Notes under the pieces: model-generated
What the model was told of the DNA's origin: nothing
Databases searched by the model: none
What the model saw: only the letters and a program-made list of their open reading frames with translations
NCBI GenBank assembly: GCA_947184155.2
Contig: CAMXCT020002005.1
Coordinates: 55,792-119,791, forward strand
Length of the DNA: 64,000 bases
Direction of reading: 5' to 3'
Origin: Cladocopium goreaui
Lineage: Eukaryota > Sar > Dinophyceae > Suessiales > Symbiodiniaceae
Translations under genes and position numbers: made by a program
Shown here: positions 45,876-55,675 of the stretch, piece after piece
Layout: each line of letters opens with the position of its first letter
Numbering within the stretch: the stretch's first letter is position 1

Positions 45876-46685
45876 GTCTGGGTGGTGCTGCAGCGCAAAT
45901 CGCCACATTGGACCTAGGGAACGGAGACAGCTGATACCGCTTTCAGGTTCCATTTCTGGGGCCGGAAAGTCAATTGAAATAAGACTTCGCATGTGCGGGC
46001 CTCCTCTGTTCCAAATCTATATGCTGGTTGCTTAAATTAAACCCAGTTGTAATTTTTTGTTTGTTGCAAGGGTCGGCCTTTGCTGTGGATTTTGCGATTT
46101 TGCGGTCTCATTTTTGGTACCGCCAGACGGTCCCAAAAATGGGACCGTGAAAGTGCTTTTCTTTTGTTCTTTTACTAAGCTGTGCATGCGGTCCCAAAAT
46201 GGGACCGCCAGGCGGTCCCATTTTTGGGACCGTGTTTAGGTTCATTTTTTGAAGTTTTTTGTATCAGGGTTGCAGAAGCGCAACGTTTTGGTTTCAATGA
46301 AACTTTGTGGCTTATGGCGACCGGAAGGGCAACTAGGGAGGCCCTTTTGAGCGAAGCCGGTTTTGAGAAGGTTTTCCGGACCCAGAATTGGGTCCGTCGG
46401 AGGAAGCTGTTTTGTAGATGATTTTGTTTCTTGTTGGAGCAAGCGGGGTGCATATCGGTTGCTGCTTGAACCCACTTGAAGTTAGCTTCTTATGATTTCG
46501 TTGCGTCTGGTGGCTTGATTGTTTGCCGCTACAAGAAGGCCCATCAGCCTTTTGCAACCCTTAGGTGATTGCTTGAGGTGTTTCTTGCTGTTGCGGAGTT
46601 TGTGGGTTTTCGCGCAGGTGGCCGGCTTCCATTTGAATGATTGTATTGAATACTGTACTGCCCCTTGTTGGCCCCCCTTGCCCCT

Positions 46686-46926
46686 CTAGACTCCTACCGA
46701 AGTTTTCCGCCGAGAAAGAACATGAATCATGATCTTTTCAGTCAATCCCGTTATTAATTAATAGTATTAATTTATAACGGGATGGAGTAGGAATCTGCTT
46801 AGGAAAAGATGTGGGAAGATGAAATATTGAAGGCTTTCTTACTCCGCCATCGTTTCGATATCGTGTCAATTACATTGGGTAATTGAATGAAAACACAGCA
46901 CGGAGTAGCGGAGTAGCGGGAGTAGC
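46686..46926 (+). promoter_or_regulatory. origin-like module, array unit 1
   Basis: CTAGACTCCTACC at 46686; a 35-nt palindrome at 46747-46781 (17-bp arms with one mismatch around a central G) whose apex carries TAGTATTAA (46762-46770); GATGGAGTAGG directly after it; CTTACTCCG at 46838-46846; GGAGTAG at 46902, 46910 and 46919. The spacing of apex to iterons (140 nt) and of inverted iteron to iterons (64 nt) equals that at the Rep gene. Confidence 0.75.
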
Positions 46927-47759
46927 GAAGGATTGGTGAATGTTGCCTGGGTGGTGCTGCAGCGCAAATCGCCACATTGGAGCTAGGGAACGGAGACAGC
47001 TGATACCACATGTGCGCTTTCAGGTTCCATTTCTGGGGCCGGAAAGTCAATTGAAATAAGGCTTCGCATGTGCGGGCCTCCTCTGTTCCAAATCTATATG
47101 CTGGTTGCTTAAATTAAACCCAGTTATAATTTTTTGTTTGTTGCAAGGGTCGGCCTTTGCTGTAGATTTTGCGATTTTGCGGTCTCATTTTTGGTGCCGC
47201 CAGATGGTCCCAAAAATGGGACCGTGAAAGTGCTTTTCTTTTGTTCTTTTACTAAGCTGTGCATGCGGTCCCAAAAATGGAACCGCCTGGTCCCATTTTT
47301 GGGACCGTGTTTAGGTTCATTTTTTGAAGTTTTTTGTATCAGGGTTGCAGAAGCGCAACGTTTTGGTTTCAATGAAACTTTGTGGCTTATAGCGACCGGA
47401 AGGGCAACTAGGGAGGCCCTTTTGAGCGAAGCCGGTTTTGAGAAGGTTTTCCGGACCCAGAATTGGGTCCGTCGGAGCAAGCTGTGTTTTGTAGATGATT
47501 TTGTTTCTTGTTGGAGCAAGCGGGGTGCATATCGGTTGCTGCTTGAACCCGCTTGAAGTTAGCTTCTTATGATTTCGTTGCGTCTGGTGGCTTGATTGTT
47601 TGCCGCTACAAGAAGGCCCATCAGCCTTTTGCAGCCCTTAGGTGATTGCTTGAGGTGTTTCTTGCTGTTGAGGAGTTTGTGGGTTTTCGCGCAGGTGGCC
47701 GGCTTCCATTTGAATGATTGTATTGAATACTGTACTGCCCCTTGTTGGCCCCCCTTGCC

Positions 47760-48003
47760 CCTCTAGACTCCTACCGAAGTTTTCCGCCGAGAAAGAACAT
47801 GAATCATGATCTTTTCAGTCAATCCCGTTATTAATTAATAGTATTAATTTAAAACGGGATGGAGTAGGAATCTGCTTAGGAAAAGATGTGGGAAGGTGAA
47901 GTATTGAAGGCTTTCTTACTCCGCCATCGTTTCGATATCGTGTCAATTACATTGGGTAATTGAATGAAAACACAGCACGGAGTAGCGGAGTAGCGGGAGT
48001 AGC
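47760..48003 (+). promoter_or_regulatory. origin-like module, array unit 2
   Basis: Apex TAGTATTAA at 47839-47847 in a hairpin with 15 of 17 arm bases paired. CTTACTCCG at 47915-47923. GGAGTAG at 47979, 47987 and 47996. Spacing identical to unit 1. Confidence 0.75.
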
Positions 48004-48814
48004 GAAGGATTGGTGAATGTTGCCTGGGTGGTGCTGCAGCGCAAATCGCTACATTGGAGCTAGGGAACGGAGACAGCTGATACCACATGTGCGCTTTCAG
48101 GTTCCATTTCTGGGGCCGGAAAGTCAATTGAAATAAGGCTTCGCATGTGCGGGCCTCCTCTGTTCCAAATCTATATGCTGGTTGCTTAAATTAAACCCAG
48201 TTGTAATTTTTTGTTTGTTGCAAGGGTCGGCCTTTGCTATGGATTTTGCGATTTTGCGGTCTCATTTTTGGTACCGCCAGACGGTCCCAAAATGGGACCG
48301 TGAAAGTGCTTTTCTTTTGTTCTTTTACTAAGCTGTGCATGCAGTCCCATTTTTGGGACCGTGTTTAGGTTCATTTTTTGAAGTTTTTTGTATCAGGGTT
48401 GCAGAAGCGCAACGTTTTGGTTTCAATGAAACTTTGTGGCTTATGGCGACCGGAAGGGCAACTAGGGAGGCCCTTTTGAGCGAAGCCGGTTTTGAGAAGG
48501 TTTTCCGGACCCAGAATTGGGTCCGTCGGAGCAAGCTGTTTTGTAGATGATTTTGTTTCTTGTTGGAGCAAGCGGGGTGCATATCGGTTGCTGCTTTAAC
48601 CCACTTGAAGTTAGCTTTTTATGATTTCGTTGCGTCTGGTGGCTTGATTGTTTGCCGCTACAAGAAGGCCCATCAGCCTTTTGCAGCCCTTAGGTGATTG
48701 CTTGAGGTGTTTCTTGCTGTTGCGGAGTTTGTGGGTTTTCGCGCAGGTGGCCGGCTTCCATTTGAATGATTGTATTGAATACTGTACTGCCCCTTGTTGG
48801 CCCCCCTTGCCCCT

Positions 48815-49060
48815 CTAGACTCCTACCGAAGTTGTCGCCGAGAAAGAACATTGAATCATTATCTTTCAGTCCAAATCCCGTATTATTATCAGTATAATTT
48901 TTTAAAACGGGATGGAGTAGGAATTCTGCTTAGGAAAAGATGGCTGGGAAGGTGAAGTATGAAGGGCTTTCTTACTCCGCCATCGTTCGAGATCGTTGTC
49001 AATTACATGGTAACTGAATGAAAAAATACCACGGAGTCGCGGAGTAGCGCGGAGCAGCGA
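48815..49060 (+). promoter_or_regulatory. degraded origin-like module, array unit 3
   Basis: The apex is changed to TCAGTATAAT near 48889-48898, and the iterons read GGAGTCG, GGAGTAG and GGAGCAG (49033-49057). Many indels lie around it. This unit appears to have lost function. Confidence 0.6.
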
Positions 49061-49804
49061 CGGGTTGGTGAATGTTGCCTGGGTGGTGCTGCATTGCAAT
49101 CGCCGCATTGGAGCTGGGGAACGGAGACAGCTGATACCACATGTGCGCTTTCAGGTTCCATTTCTGGGGCCGGAAAGTCAATTGAAATAAGGCTTCGCAT
49201 GTGCGGGCCTCCTCTGTTCCAAATCTACATGCTGGTTGCTTAAATTAAACCCAGTTGTAATTTTTTGTTTGTTGCAAGGGTCGGCCTTTGCTGTGGATTT
49301 TGCGATTTTGCGGTCTCATTTTTGGTACCGCCAGACGGTCCCAAAAATGGGACCGTGAAAGTGCTTTTCTTTTGTTCTTTTACTAAGCAGTGCATGCGGT
49401 CCCAAAAATGGGACCACCGTGTTTAAGTTCATTTTTTGAAGTTTTTTGTATCAAGGTTGCAGAAGCGCATCGTTTTGGTTTCAATGAAGCTTTGTGGCTT
49501 ATGGCGGCCGGAAGGGCAACTAGGGAGGCCCTTTTGAGCGAAGCCGGTTTTGAGAATGTTTTCCGGACCCAGAATTGGGCCCGTCGGAGGAAGCTGTTTT
49601 GTAGATGATTTTGTTTCTTGTTGGAGCAAGCGGGGTGCATATCGGTTGCTGCTTGAACCCAGTTGAAGGTAGCTTTATATTATTTCGTTTCGTCTGGTGG
49701 CTTGATTGTTTGCTGCTAAAAGAAGGCGCATCAGCCTTTTGCAGCCTTATAGGTGATTGCTAGTTTGTGGGTTTTCGCGCAGGTGGCCGGCTTCCATTTG
49801 AATG

Positions 49805-50048
49805 ATTGTATTGCCTACCGAAGTTTTCAGCCCAGAAAGAACATGAATTATGATCTTTTCAGTCAACCCCGTTATTAATTAATAGTATTAATTTAAAACG
49901 GGATGGAGTAAGAATCTGCTTAGGGAAAGATGTGGGAAGGTGAAGTATTGAAGGCTCTCTTACTCCGCCATCGTTTCGATATCGTGTCAATTACATTGGG
50001 TAATTGAATGAAAACACAGCACGGAGTAGCGGAGTAGCGGGAGTAGCG
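49805..50048 (+). promoter_or_regulatory. origin-like module, array unit 4
   Basis: Apex TAGTATTAA at 49883-49891. CTTACTCCG at 49959-49967. GGAGTAG at 50023, 50031 and 50040. The CTAGACTCC motif present in the other units is deleted here, while the palindrome and iteron spacing are kept. Confidence 0.75.
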
Positions 50049-50206
50049 AAGGATTGGTGAATGTTGCCTGGGTGGTGCTGCAGCGCAAATCGCTACATTG
50101 GAGCTAGGGAACGGAGACAGCTGATACCACATGTGCGCTTTCAGGTTCCATTTCTGGGGCCGGAAAGTCAATTGAAATAAGGCTTCGCATGTGCGGGCCT
50201 CCTCTG

Positions 50207-50473
50207 TGGCACTACCACGCTAGTGCTCTTGCAATGCATCTTCGTGATATGGGAGATTGTATCCATATATGGGAGCTGCAGTGCACTCTGGCGGTGTATA
50301 CCGCTTACAAAACTGAATCCAATGCGATCGAGTTCGCGAAGGGCGAGCTCGACAGCATGGATGCAGGCTTGCAAGCGTTTCGCAGCTCGAGCGGTCAACT
50401 TGCAGGTGTTGAAATCAACTGCATTAGATGCGGTCAGGTGATCATGGCAGCTGGCTCAATTACATTGGTGTAG
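50207..50473 (+). CDS. partial ORF at the right edge of the array, unrecognised
   Basis: Directly after the array breakpoint the frame reads WHYHASALAMHLRDMGDC, then YKTESNAIEFAKGELDSM and a Cys pair (INCIRCGQ), ending TAG at 50471-50473. It looks like genuine coding sequence cut by the array insertion, as the only upstream codons come from the repeat unit. No family recognised. Confidence 0.4.
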   Translation, partial: WHYHASALAMHLRDMGDCIHIWELQCTLAVYTAYKTESNAIEFAKGELDSMDAGLQAFRSSSGQLAGVEINCIRCGQVIMAAGSITLV

Positions 50474-50915
50474 GAATACGAGCGTTTTTCTCTGCCCAGG
50501 GACCAGGTCTATCCTCAAAGTGTTCAAAAGAGGTTCTGGACAGGCAACTTGTGTCAGCAGTGTTAAGGTCCTCAGTCCGGTAATGTTGTACGCTCGCATG
50601 CATGAGCTGTAGCTGTTGACTTATCACTTCACATTCTGTGACATTGGCACGGGCTTCCACTCGAATGCGCAGACTTCTTATACAACAGCAGGCTGTGCGA
50701 ATGTCTCTGCAGTCTTGCTCGTTGATAACACCTGCGAGGAGTTCAGATTGCTGCAATACGGCGTGGGTGTCTTCCAAAGTTCTGAGAGTATTCGTCAGTC
50801 TGTGCACATAGTCCTGCAAAAGGAGGAGATCCTGTGCCTCATTTTGAGTCTGGGGTTCTTGAGGCAGGTATACGACCTCACTTGGTTGCACGGAACTCAT
50901 ACGGTCAGGTGGCAT
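50460..50915 (-). CDS. coiled-coil ORF (151 aa), unrecognised
   Basis: ATG at 50913-50915. Helical throughout: LLLLQDYVHRLTNTLRTLED, then ELLAGVINEQDCRDIRTACC. Its spacing of LL-x-Q, HR and Asn resembles the plus-strand ORF at 58676-58945, so the two may be distant copies. Same strand as the ORF at 51246-52052. Confidence 0.45.
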   Translation of the reverse strand: MPPDRMSSVQPSEVVYLPQEPQTQNEAQDLLLLQDYVHRLTNTLRTLEDTHAVLQQSELLAGVINEQDCRDIRTACCCIRSLRIRVEARANVTECEVISQQLQLMHASVQHYRTEDLNTADTSCLSRTSFEHFEDRPGPWAEKNARIPTPM

Positions 50916-51245
50916 TCAAGCAATGCAGGTACTGGATTGCACTGAGCAAAACAGCAACGGGCGCCATGGCTTGATGTACTTTGACATCGCACTAACCTAC
51001 CATGCAACAATTAATGTAGCACAACATGAACAAATACAAATAAAAACCCAGAACAGGATTATGATACCCGCCCCCACCCGCCTTCCTTCCCAGATTGGCT
51101 CCGACATGCTGACAGCAAAAGTAATTGCAGCGGGTGGCAATCAACCATGGGTACCCCATGGTGACAACACCGCTCAACCTGAGGCAAGTTATACGCTAAA
51201 TGCATGGATGATTATCTGGGGGACTCTGCGTCACTTGATGTGGCT

Positions 51246-52052
51246 TCACTGGAACTGCTCGTATGAGGCAGCGCGAGGCTCTCCACTGCTACTAGCACCA
51301 CTGGCTGCAGCAGCATCGGGGGGTGGATCACTGCTTGCCGCTGGTTTCATCATTTGGGCGATAAGCGGGTGGGTTTGTTTATCACGTAGGATCCACGTCA
51401 TTTCGCGAGTGAATGCCGCAGGGTCATCCACTAGTGCTTTTGCTTCCGCCAGTGGCCTATCAAGGACAATGGCAATGAGCATTTCACCCCCATCTTTGTG
51501 GATTATGGTTGGTCGGCCTGCTTGGATCTCGGCGAGGATTGCCACTGCCTTGTTTTCACACAAAGTGCGTTCCCATTCTTCCAGAGCTCTTTGCGCTAGG
51601 GTGTCCGTTTGCGGTGGGGCTTTCAGGGCCGCCGGTGTCCCTAGTGTTCTTATGAAGAGGCTATCAGGGGGAACGAGGGATGGGAAGTGCTGAATGGCCG
51701 CTACTGCACGTTGCACGTCACTTGTTTGTACATCATATGACGTGGTTGTTTTTTTGCTTATGGCAGGTTCGGAGTCGGCCCATAGTTGCTCTAGTGTGTA
51801 GCCTGGGTTCGGTTCCATAAACTTTCGGTTCCATACTGCATGATGGGACCATTGGGGCGCGTCACGGTTGATTTCTACTGAATCCCTTTTCATGTCATAT
51901 TCTTTGAGCATGTCATCTAATTCTTGTAAGCTCGCAGCTCTGTGAATACAGCATTGTCTGACAGCGCCATCAGTGTGGAGTGGCCATCCCACAGGCATAT
52001 GGGAATCTTCCAGGAGTCCGTCACCATTTTCCTCTATGATTGTACCCAACAT
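51246..52052 (-). CDS. ORF of 268 aa, unrecognised
   Basis: True ATG at 52050-52052. The N-terminal half is soluble-looking (WNRKFMEPNPGYTLEQLWAD). The middle has QRALEEWERTLCENKAVAIL and GEMLIAIVLDRPLAEAKAL. The C-terminus is Ser/Ala/Pro-rich and disordered. No catalytic motif recognised. Its 5' end lies about 150 bp from plus-strand LINE sequence, so an inversion or insertion boundary is likely between. Confidence 0.5.
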   Translation of the reverse strand: MLGTIIEENGDGLLEDSHMPVGWPLHTDGAVRQCCIHRAASLQELDDMLKEYDMKRDSVEINRDAPQWSHHAVWNRKFMEPNPGYTLEQLWADSEPAISKKTTTSYDVQTSDVQRAVAAIQHFPSLVPPDSLFIRTLGTPAALKAPPQTDTLAQRALEEWERTLCENKAVAILAEIQAGRPTIIHKDGGEMLIAIVLDRPLAEAKALVDDPAAFTREMTWILRDKQTHPLIAQMMKPAASSDPPPDAAAASGASSSGEPRAASYEQFQ

Positions 52053-52206
52053 TGGGACATCGATAGTTGCTTTAAGACTGACCTGTGCACGTTTGCACTT
52101 CCATGTCAGGCGCTAAGAGACCTCGGCCAGCCAGAAGCTCAAGTGACTGGAATTGTGGTTGGTCAGTCGCTGGTAGCACCTCTTCTTTGATGACTAACTT
52201 TAGTCC

Positions 52207-53372
52207 ATGCAGTGGCTGGGGTTGCTCTTTCTGAGGGTCTTGGACGACATTAACTTATACCAACAACGCTCTGCTAAACTTATCCTTGGGAGACCATGGC
52301 TTGCTGCAAGGTATCTCCCACATATATTCCGTTGGTTAGGTATTGCTCCCGCTTTAGACCCGGCTGTTACGCTCACTGCAGCGTGTTTGGGCTATTGGCT
52401 TAGACAGAATGGCTCTACGGCCTTTCTCTCACCGGAGTACCCGGATGTAGGGACAAGGCAAGGAGCAGTTGTCCAACGCATATTCCGAACATGGACTCCC
52501 CTGCTAGGCATTGACACAGTTGGTAACTTGCTACGCATACTTGCAGGACAGAATACCAGAAAAAACAATTCCAATTCCTTCGCCAGTTGAAACTCAGTCT
52601 GTACGAGGCCATCCAAGTGCATGCACTGCAATACTTACAGTCTAGAGTAAGTTCGCAGCTCCTTCCGGGCGGGGTATCGTGGGCTTGGTTGACTCATTTA
52701 GCCGCAGTGCCTAAACTCGCTGTTAATGGAGTTGCACGCTTTGCGGTCTTACGGTGGGCGGTTAATGAGGATGATGATGAATGTCTGCGGCTTCGACTGG
52801 CAGGCTCGCTACAGGCTGAGCAACCATGCCAACTCTGTGGGGTTCCCACCCGACTGTACCCACTCGGACTTAATTTTGCTCCCGCTTGTGAAAAATGCTG
52901 TCATGACCATGGTATCAACGCCACTACCCTGCACAGCAGTGAGAGATGGAGGATCCCGACCACGTCCCCCTGGCATGCCATCGCGGAGTCGGCTCGGGGA
53001 TCCTTTTCCATTCCTGCCTCATGGCGTGACCGGGCACGAAATCTTCCCCCTTGCGTAGCATGTGGCTATGGGGACAATTTCTCTCAGCAGTGGGCTCGTT
53101 TCTGCATTGTGCCTGTCCTGGTTGCCAACATCTTCTCACCTACTCCCACTCCAGTTAAATCTTTGGATCAACTAGCCCGAGTCAACACAGCTGGATGTGT
53201 AATCGCGAGCCACATTTTGCATCAGTTCCGCCGACTCTTGCTTGAGCATGGAGGCATGCAACATGCACCATCCTCAGTTCCCCTAAGTGTCCCCGAATGG
53301 TTAATCCGCCTGCATGATAATGCCCTGCAAGCGATACCAACTCGTTCCTTCCGGAGCCTGCGTCACCGATAA
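52207..53372 (+). pseudogene. LINE-type RT C-terminal region with zinc-binding motif, frameshifted
   Basis: The first frame (52207-52590) carries INLYQQRSAKLILGRPWLAA, the post-RT region of non-LTR retrotransposons. Around an A-run at 52559-52565 the frame moves by one base. The second part (52587-53372) continues with LKLSLYEAIQVHALQYLQSR, a WAVNEDDDECLRLRL segment, CQLCG...CEKCC zinc ligands and a second pair CVACG. The RT core itself is absent upstream, so the copy is 5' truncated. The shift could also be an assembly error in a homopolymer. Confidence 0.6.
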
Positions 53373-53416
53373 GACCCCGGCATGCAGGCGCAAACAACCA
53401 GAACCATCCCTGCCAC

Positions 53417-54310
53417 ATGCAAACTACTGCTAATGAAGCAGTTACACTTCACTCAGCAGCACTTCCTGATCTGGTTTGCACAGCGTTGACATTCATTGCC
53501 CCGGATCAACCTATTGCGGTGCTCCCACTTGGATATCCATGGCTCAGCCTCATTACCCCAGCCGGGGCCCGGATGGCAGAATTCCGCCCCAATGCTAAAA
53601 TTGTCCCAGCCAGCCCCAGTTCGCCTAATTCTGTCTGCACTGTCACTGCTCTTCAACCCATCAGTGCTAATGAGTTGATCCTAGCAACCTCTCCCGACCA
53701 GGCACCATCCGAAACCGTGATCCAGATCGTAGGTCAATTCGATGGTAGTTGTATTCATGATGACTCATTAGGCGGCGCTGGATACGTTATCTATGTAATA
53801 GAAGGGGGTCGGTCTCGAGTTGTTGCATGTCGGTCGGTCGCCTTACCTCATTGTTCAGACAATATAGAAGCAGAAATCATGGCCTGCTTATATCTGGTTG
53901 AGGAGGTGGCTGTCGTCGTCAAGCAAAGTTTATCAAGCCGCGGCTTCGCACCCAAGGTGGTCATCCAAGGTGACATCCTTCCTGTTATCAAATACTTTCA
54001 ATTTGCAGGCCGCCTCCGAAGGATAGACATGCACCAACCACTGGAAAGCATTCGTTCAGCCGTAAGTCTACACCTTCCGGACAGACTCTTCATATACCTG
54101 CCTCGCGTCGCTAACGGCATTGCAGATGACCTAGCAGGGCAAGCTACCCAATTCCTGTTGACTAGATATAGGAGCGATCCCGCTACTTTCAATAGGGATG
54201 CGGGACCGGTGTCCATTAAGCCATCATTCCCTGCAAGTCTCTTTTTCAGGTCGGAGGTTTCCACATTCAAAGTTTTGAACCACCCTAGAGCCAGCCCACC
54301 CTTACCCTAG
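53417..54310 (+). CDS. RNase H domain ORF of a LINE-type element
   Basis: ATG at 53417, 297 aa. Catalytic set visible: Asp109 in GQFDGSC, Glu153 in IEAEIMACLY, Asp186 in VIQGDILPV, and Asp237/238 in NGIADDLAGQA, as in RNase HI. The first 100 residues are a linker of unknown role. It follows the zinc-binding region in the order usual for plant- and alga-type LINEs. The frame is intact to TAG at 54308-54310. Confidence 0.7.
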   Translation: MQTTANEAVTLHSAALPDLVCTALTFIAPDQPIAVLPLGYPWLSLITPAGARMAEFRPNAKIVPASPSSPNSVCTVTALQPISANELILATSPDQAPSETVIQIVGQFDGSCIHDDSLGGAGYVIYVIEGGRSRVVACRSVALPHCSDNIEAEIMACLYLVEEVAVVVKQSLSSRGFAPKVVIQGDILPVIKYFQFAGRLRRIDMHQPLESIRSAVSLHLPDRLFIYLPRVANGIADDLAGQATQFLLTRYRSDPATFNRDAGPVSIKPSFPASLFFRSEVSTFKVLNHPRASPPLP

Positions 54311-54330
54311 TTGAGAGACCCAGTGTTGAC

Positions 54331-55306
54331 CACGGTCTTCTCCGGAAACACCTGACCCTCCACCCCACCACCGCCAGCTGATCGAATCCTACCTTTCCCC
54401 ATGCCTACCGCAAAATTGTAGTATTGCTATTGACTACTCCCCGAAAGCTGCAGACAACCATGGACGAAAGTATTGCTGCACCATAGGGGGCCAACGGCTA
54501 CCGAGAACTGTCAGAATTTTACTATTCGGGCGGAATCACTGCGAAATTGACCTCAAAGGATCCTTTTATGAACTGGTCCGCTGCCTGGGATTACTGTTTG
54601 CGCCCGACTTTCTTTCCCTCCCAACAATCGATGAGTTCCGCGCGCAGTTAGCCCGGGACCCTTATATTCAGCAAGTAGAAGCAATCTGTCCCGACACCAT
54701 CAAGCAACTTCCACTGAGAATTATTAATAGTCCCCTTGATACCACATACAGATACCTAAGCTCTCTGGTCGACGGCTCCCCCAGTGCGAGTGTAAACGCA
54801 ATTCTGTGCCAACTAAGCTCTCTAAGTACAACCCTGACTACGCAGCTGTTACCGCGTTTTCGCCCAGAGTTCCTGGTCAACCACAATGACAGCGCCTTTC
54901 GATTGCTAGAGTACTTCGAAGCCACAATTGTCGAGGACACTATTCGCGCACTCATTGCTCGCCACCCAACACACTCCTTGATCTGGCTGCATGATGGCTT
55001 CTTAGTTGCTCCCCCGCCTCCTGAACAATTGTTGAGGCAGATCGAGAGGACGTTCTTTCCAAGCATCAGCTGTACTTTGAGCAGACATGGTTCAAAGTCA
55101 CCCCTCTGTGCACGGCGCACAAAGCATACGTTGACACCTTCAAACATACTGCAAGTAGCCATGCCTTAACCCTAGCCCGACGGGCACCCCTTACTTCCCA
55201 ACGTAAACAGCGCAGAGCTCAAGGATCGCCATACATTTACGCCACCCCCTTGGAAGCCCTTGCCAAGCTGCGTGCTCGACGCGAACGTTCTACAGGAGGG
55301 GGTTGA
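54331..55306 (+). pseudogene. ORF with candidate polymerase palm motifs, one frameshift
   Basis: Open from 54331 without a convincing ATG. It contains CEIDLKGSFYELVRCLG (metal-binding-type Asp in an amphipathic strand-helix), LLEYFEATIVEDTIRALI and LIWLHDGFLVAPPPPEQLL (possible motif C, HDG). Near 55045 one base appears lost. The protein then continues in another frame as SKHQLYFEQTWFKVTPL and ends at TGA 55304-55306 with a basic tail. The D-L-K-x-x-x-Y / HDG pair resembles palm polymerases in general, but I cannot place it in a family. Confidence 0.45.
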
Positions 55307-55658
55307 AACGTCCTCCCGGGCTCTGTACTTTCATTGGTGACCATACAACCACCTTTTCTCAGGGACGAATTTAACCCATTATGAGCCTCAGTCTCTTTTG
55401 CGCCACTATAGGCGCCTGGAATTACAAAGAGCAGCCCGCCAAGTTGAAGTAATCTAACAGGTGGTGATGCAACCCTACAGTAAACGGCCTACCACTGACC
55501 AGGCTACTTCCGGCTGCTGATGCGTAGTTATTGCTGCTGGGGTGTCTTCGATCGGTAAATAGCGCTCATCAGCTTACTACTTTTTTTTGGTACCCACCCT
55601 ATGCCAAGTTAGTTCTTATGCCTCATGCATTCTAGTCAGGTCAAAGGAAGGGGGGGCT

Positions 55659-55675
55659 CCCAGGGGTACTCTGGG
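55659..55675. repeat. hairpin CCCAG-GGGTACT-CTGGG
   Basis: Five-bp stem and GGTAC core. A diverged member of the hairpin family at 56281, 57559 and 59242. Confidence 0.6.

Larger units (their letters stand above)
45876..50206. repeat. tandem array of about 1.0-1.08 kb Rep-origin units
   Basis: Four full units begin at 45876, 46945, 48022 and 49077 (periods 1069, 1077 and 1055), and a fifth begins at 50066 (period 989) and stops at about 50206. Unit landmarks in order: CTGGGTGGTGCTGCAGCGC; a conserved TTCCATTTCTGGGGCCGG; GGTCCC...GGGACC hairpins; GGACCCAGAATTGGGTCC; CTAGACTCCTACC; the origin palindrome; CTTACTCCG; three GGAGTAG iterons. Units 1, 2 and 4 have clean origin modules; unit 3 is degraded. 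Open frames inside the units are unlikely to be genes because copy differences are mostly replacing. Confidence 0.95.

Noticed and set aside
46182-49640. Conserved open frames (about 70-140 codons) in each array unit
   Set aside because: Differences between units are nearly all replacing and include indels within the GGTCCC hairpins, so no coding constraint is visible; the hairpins explain the sequence better.
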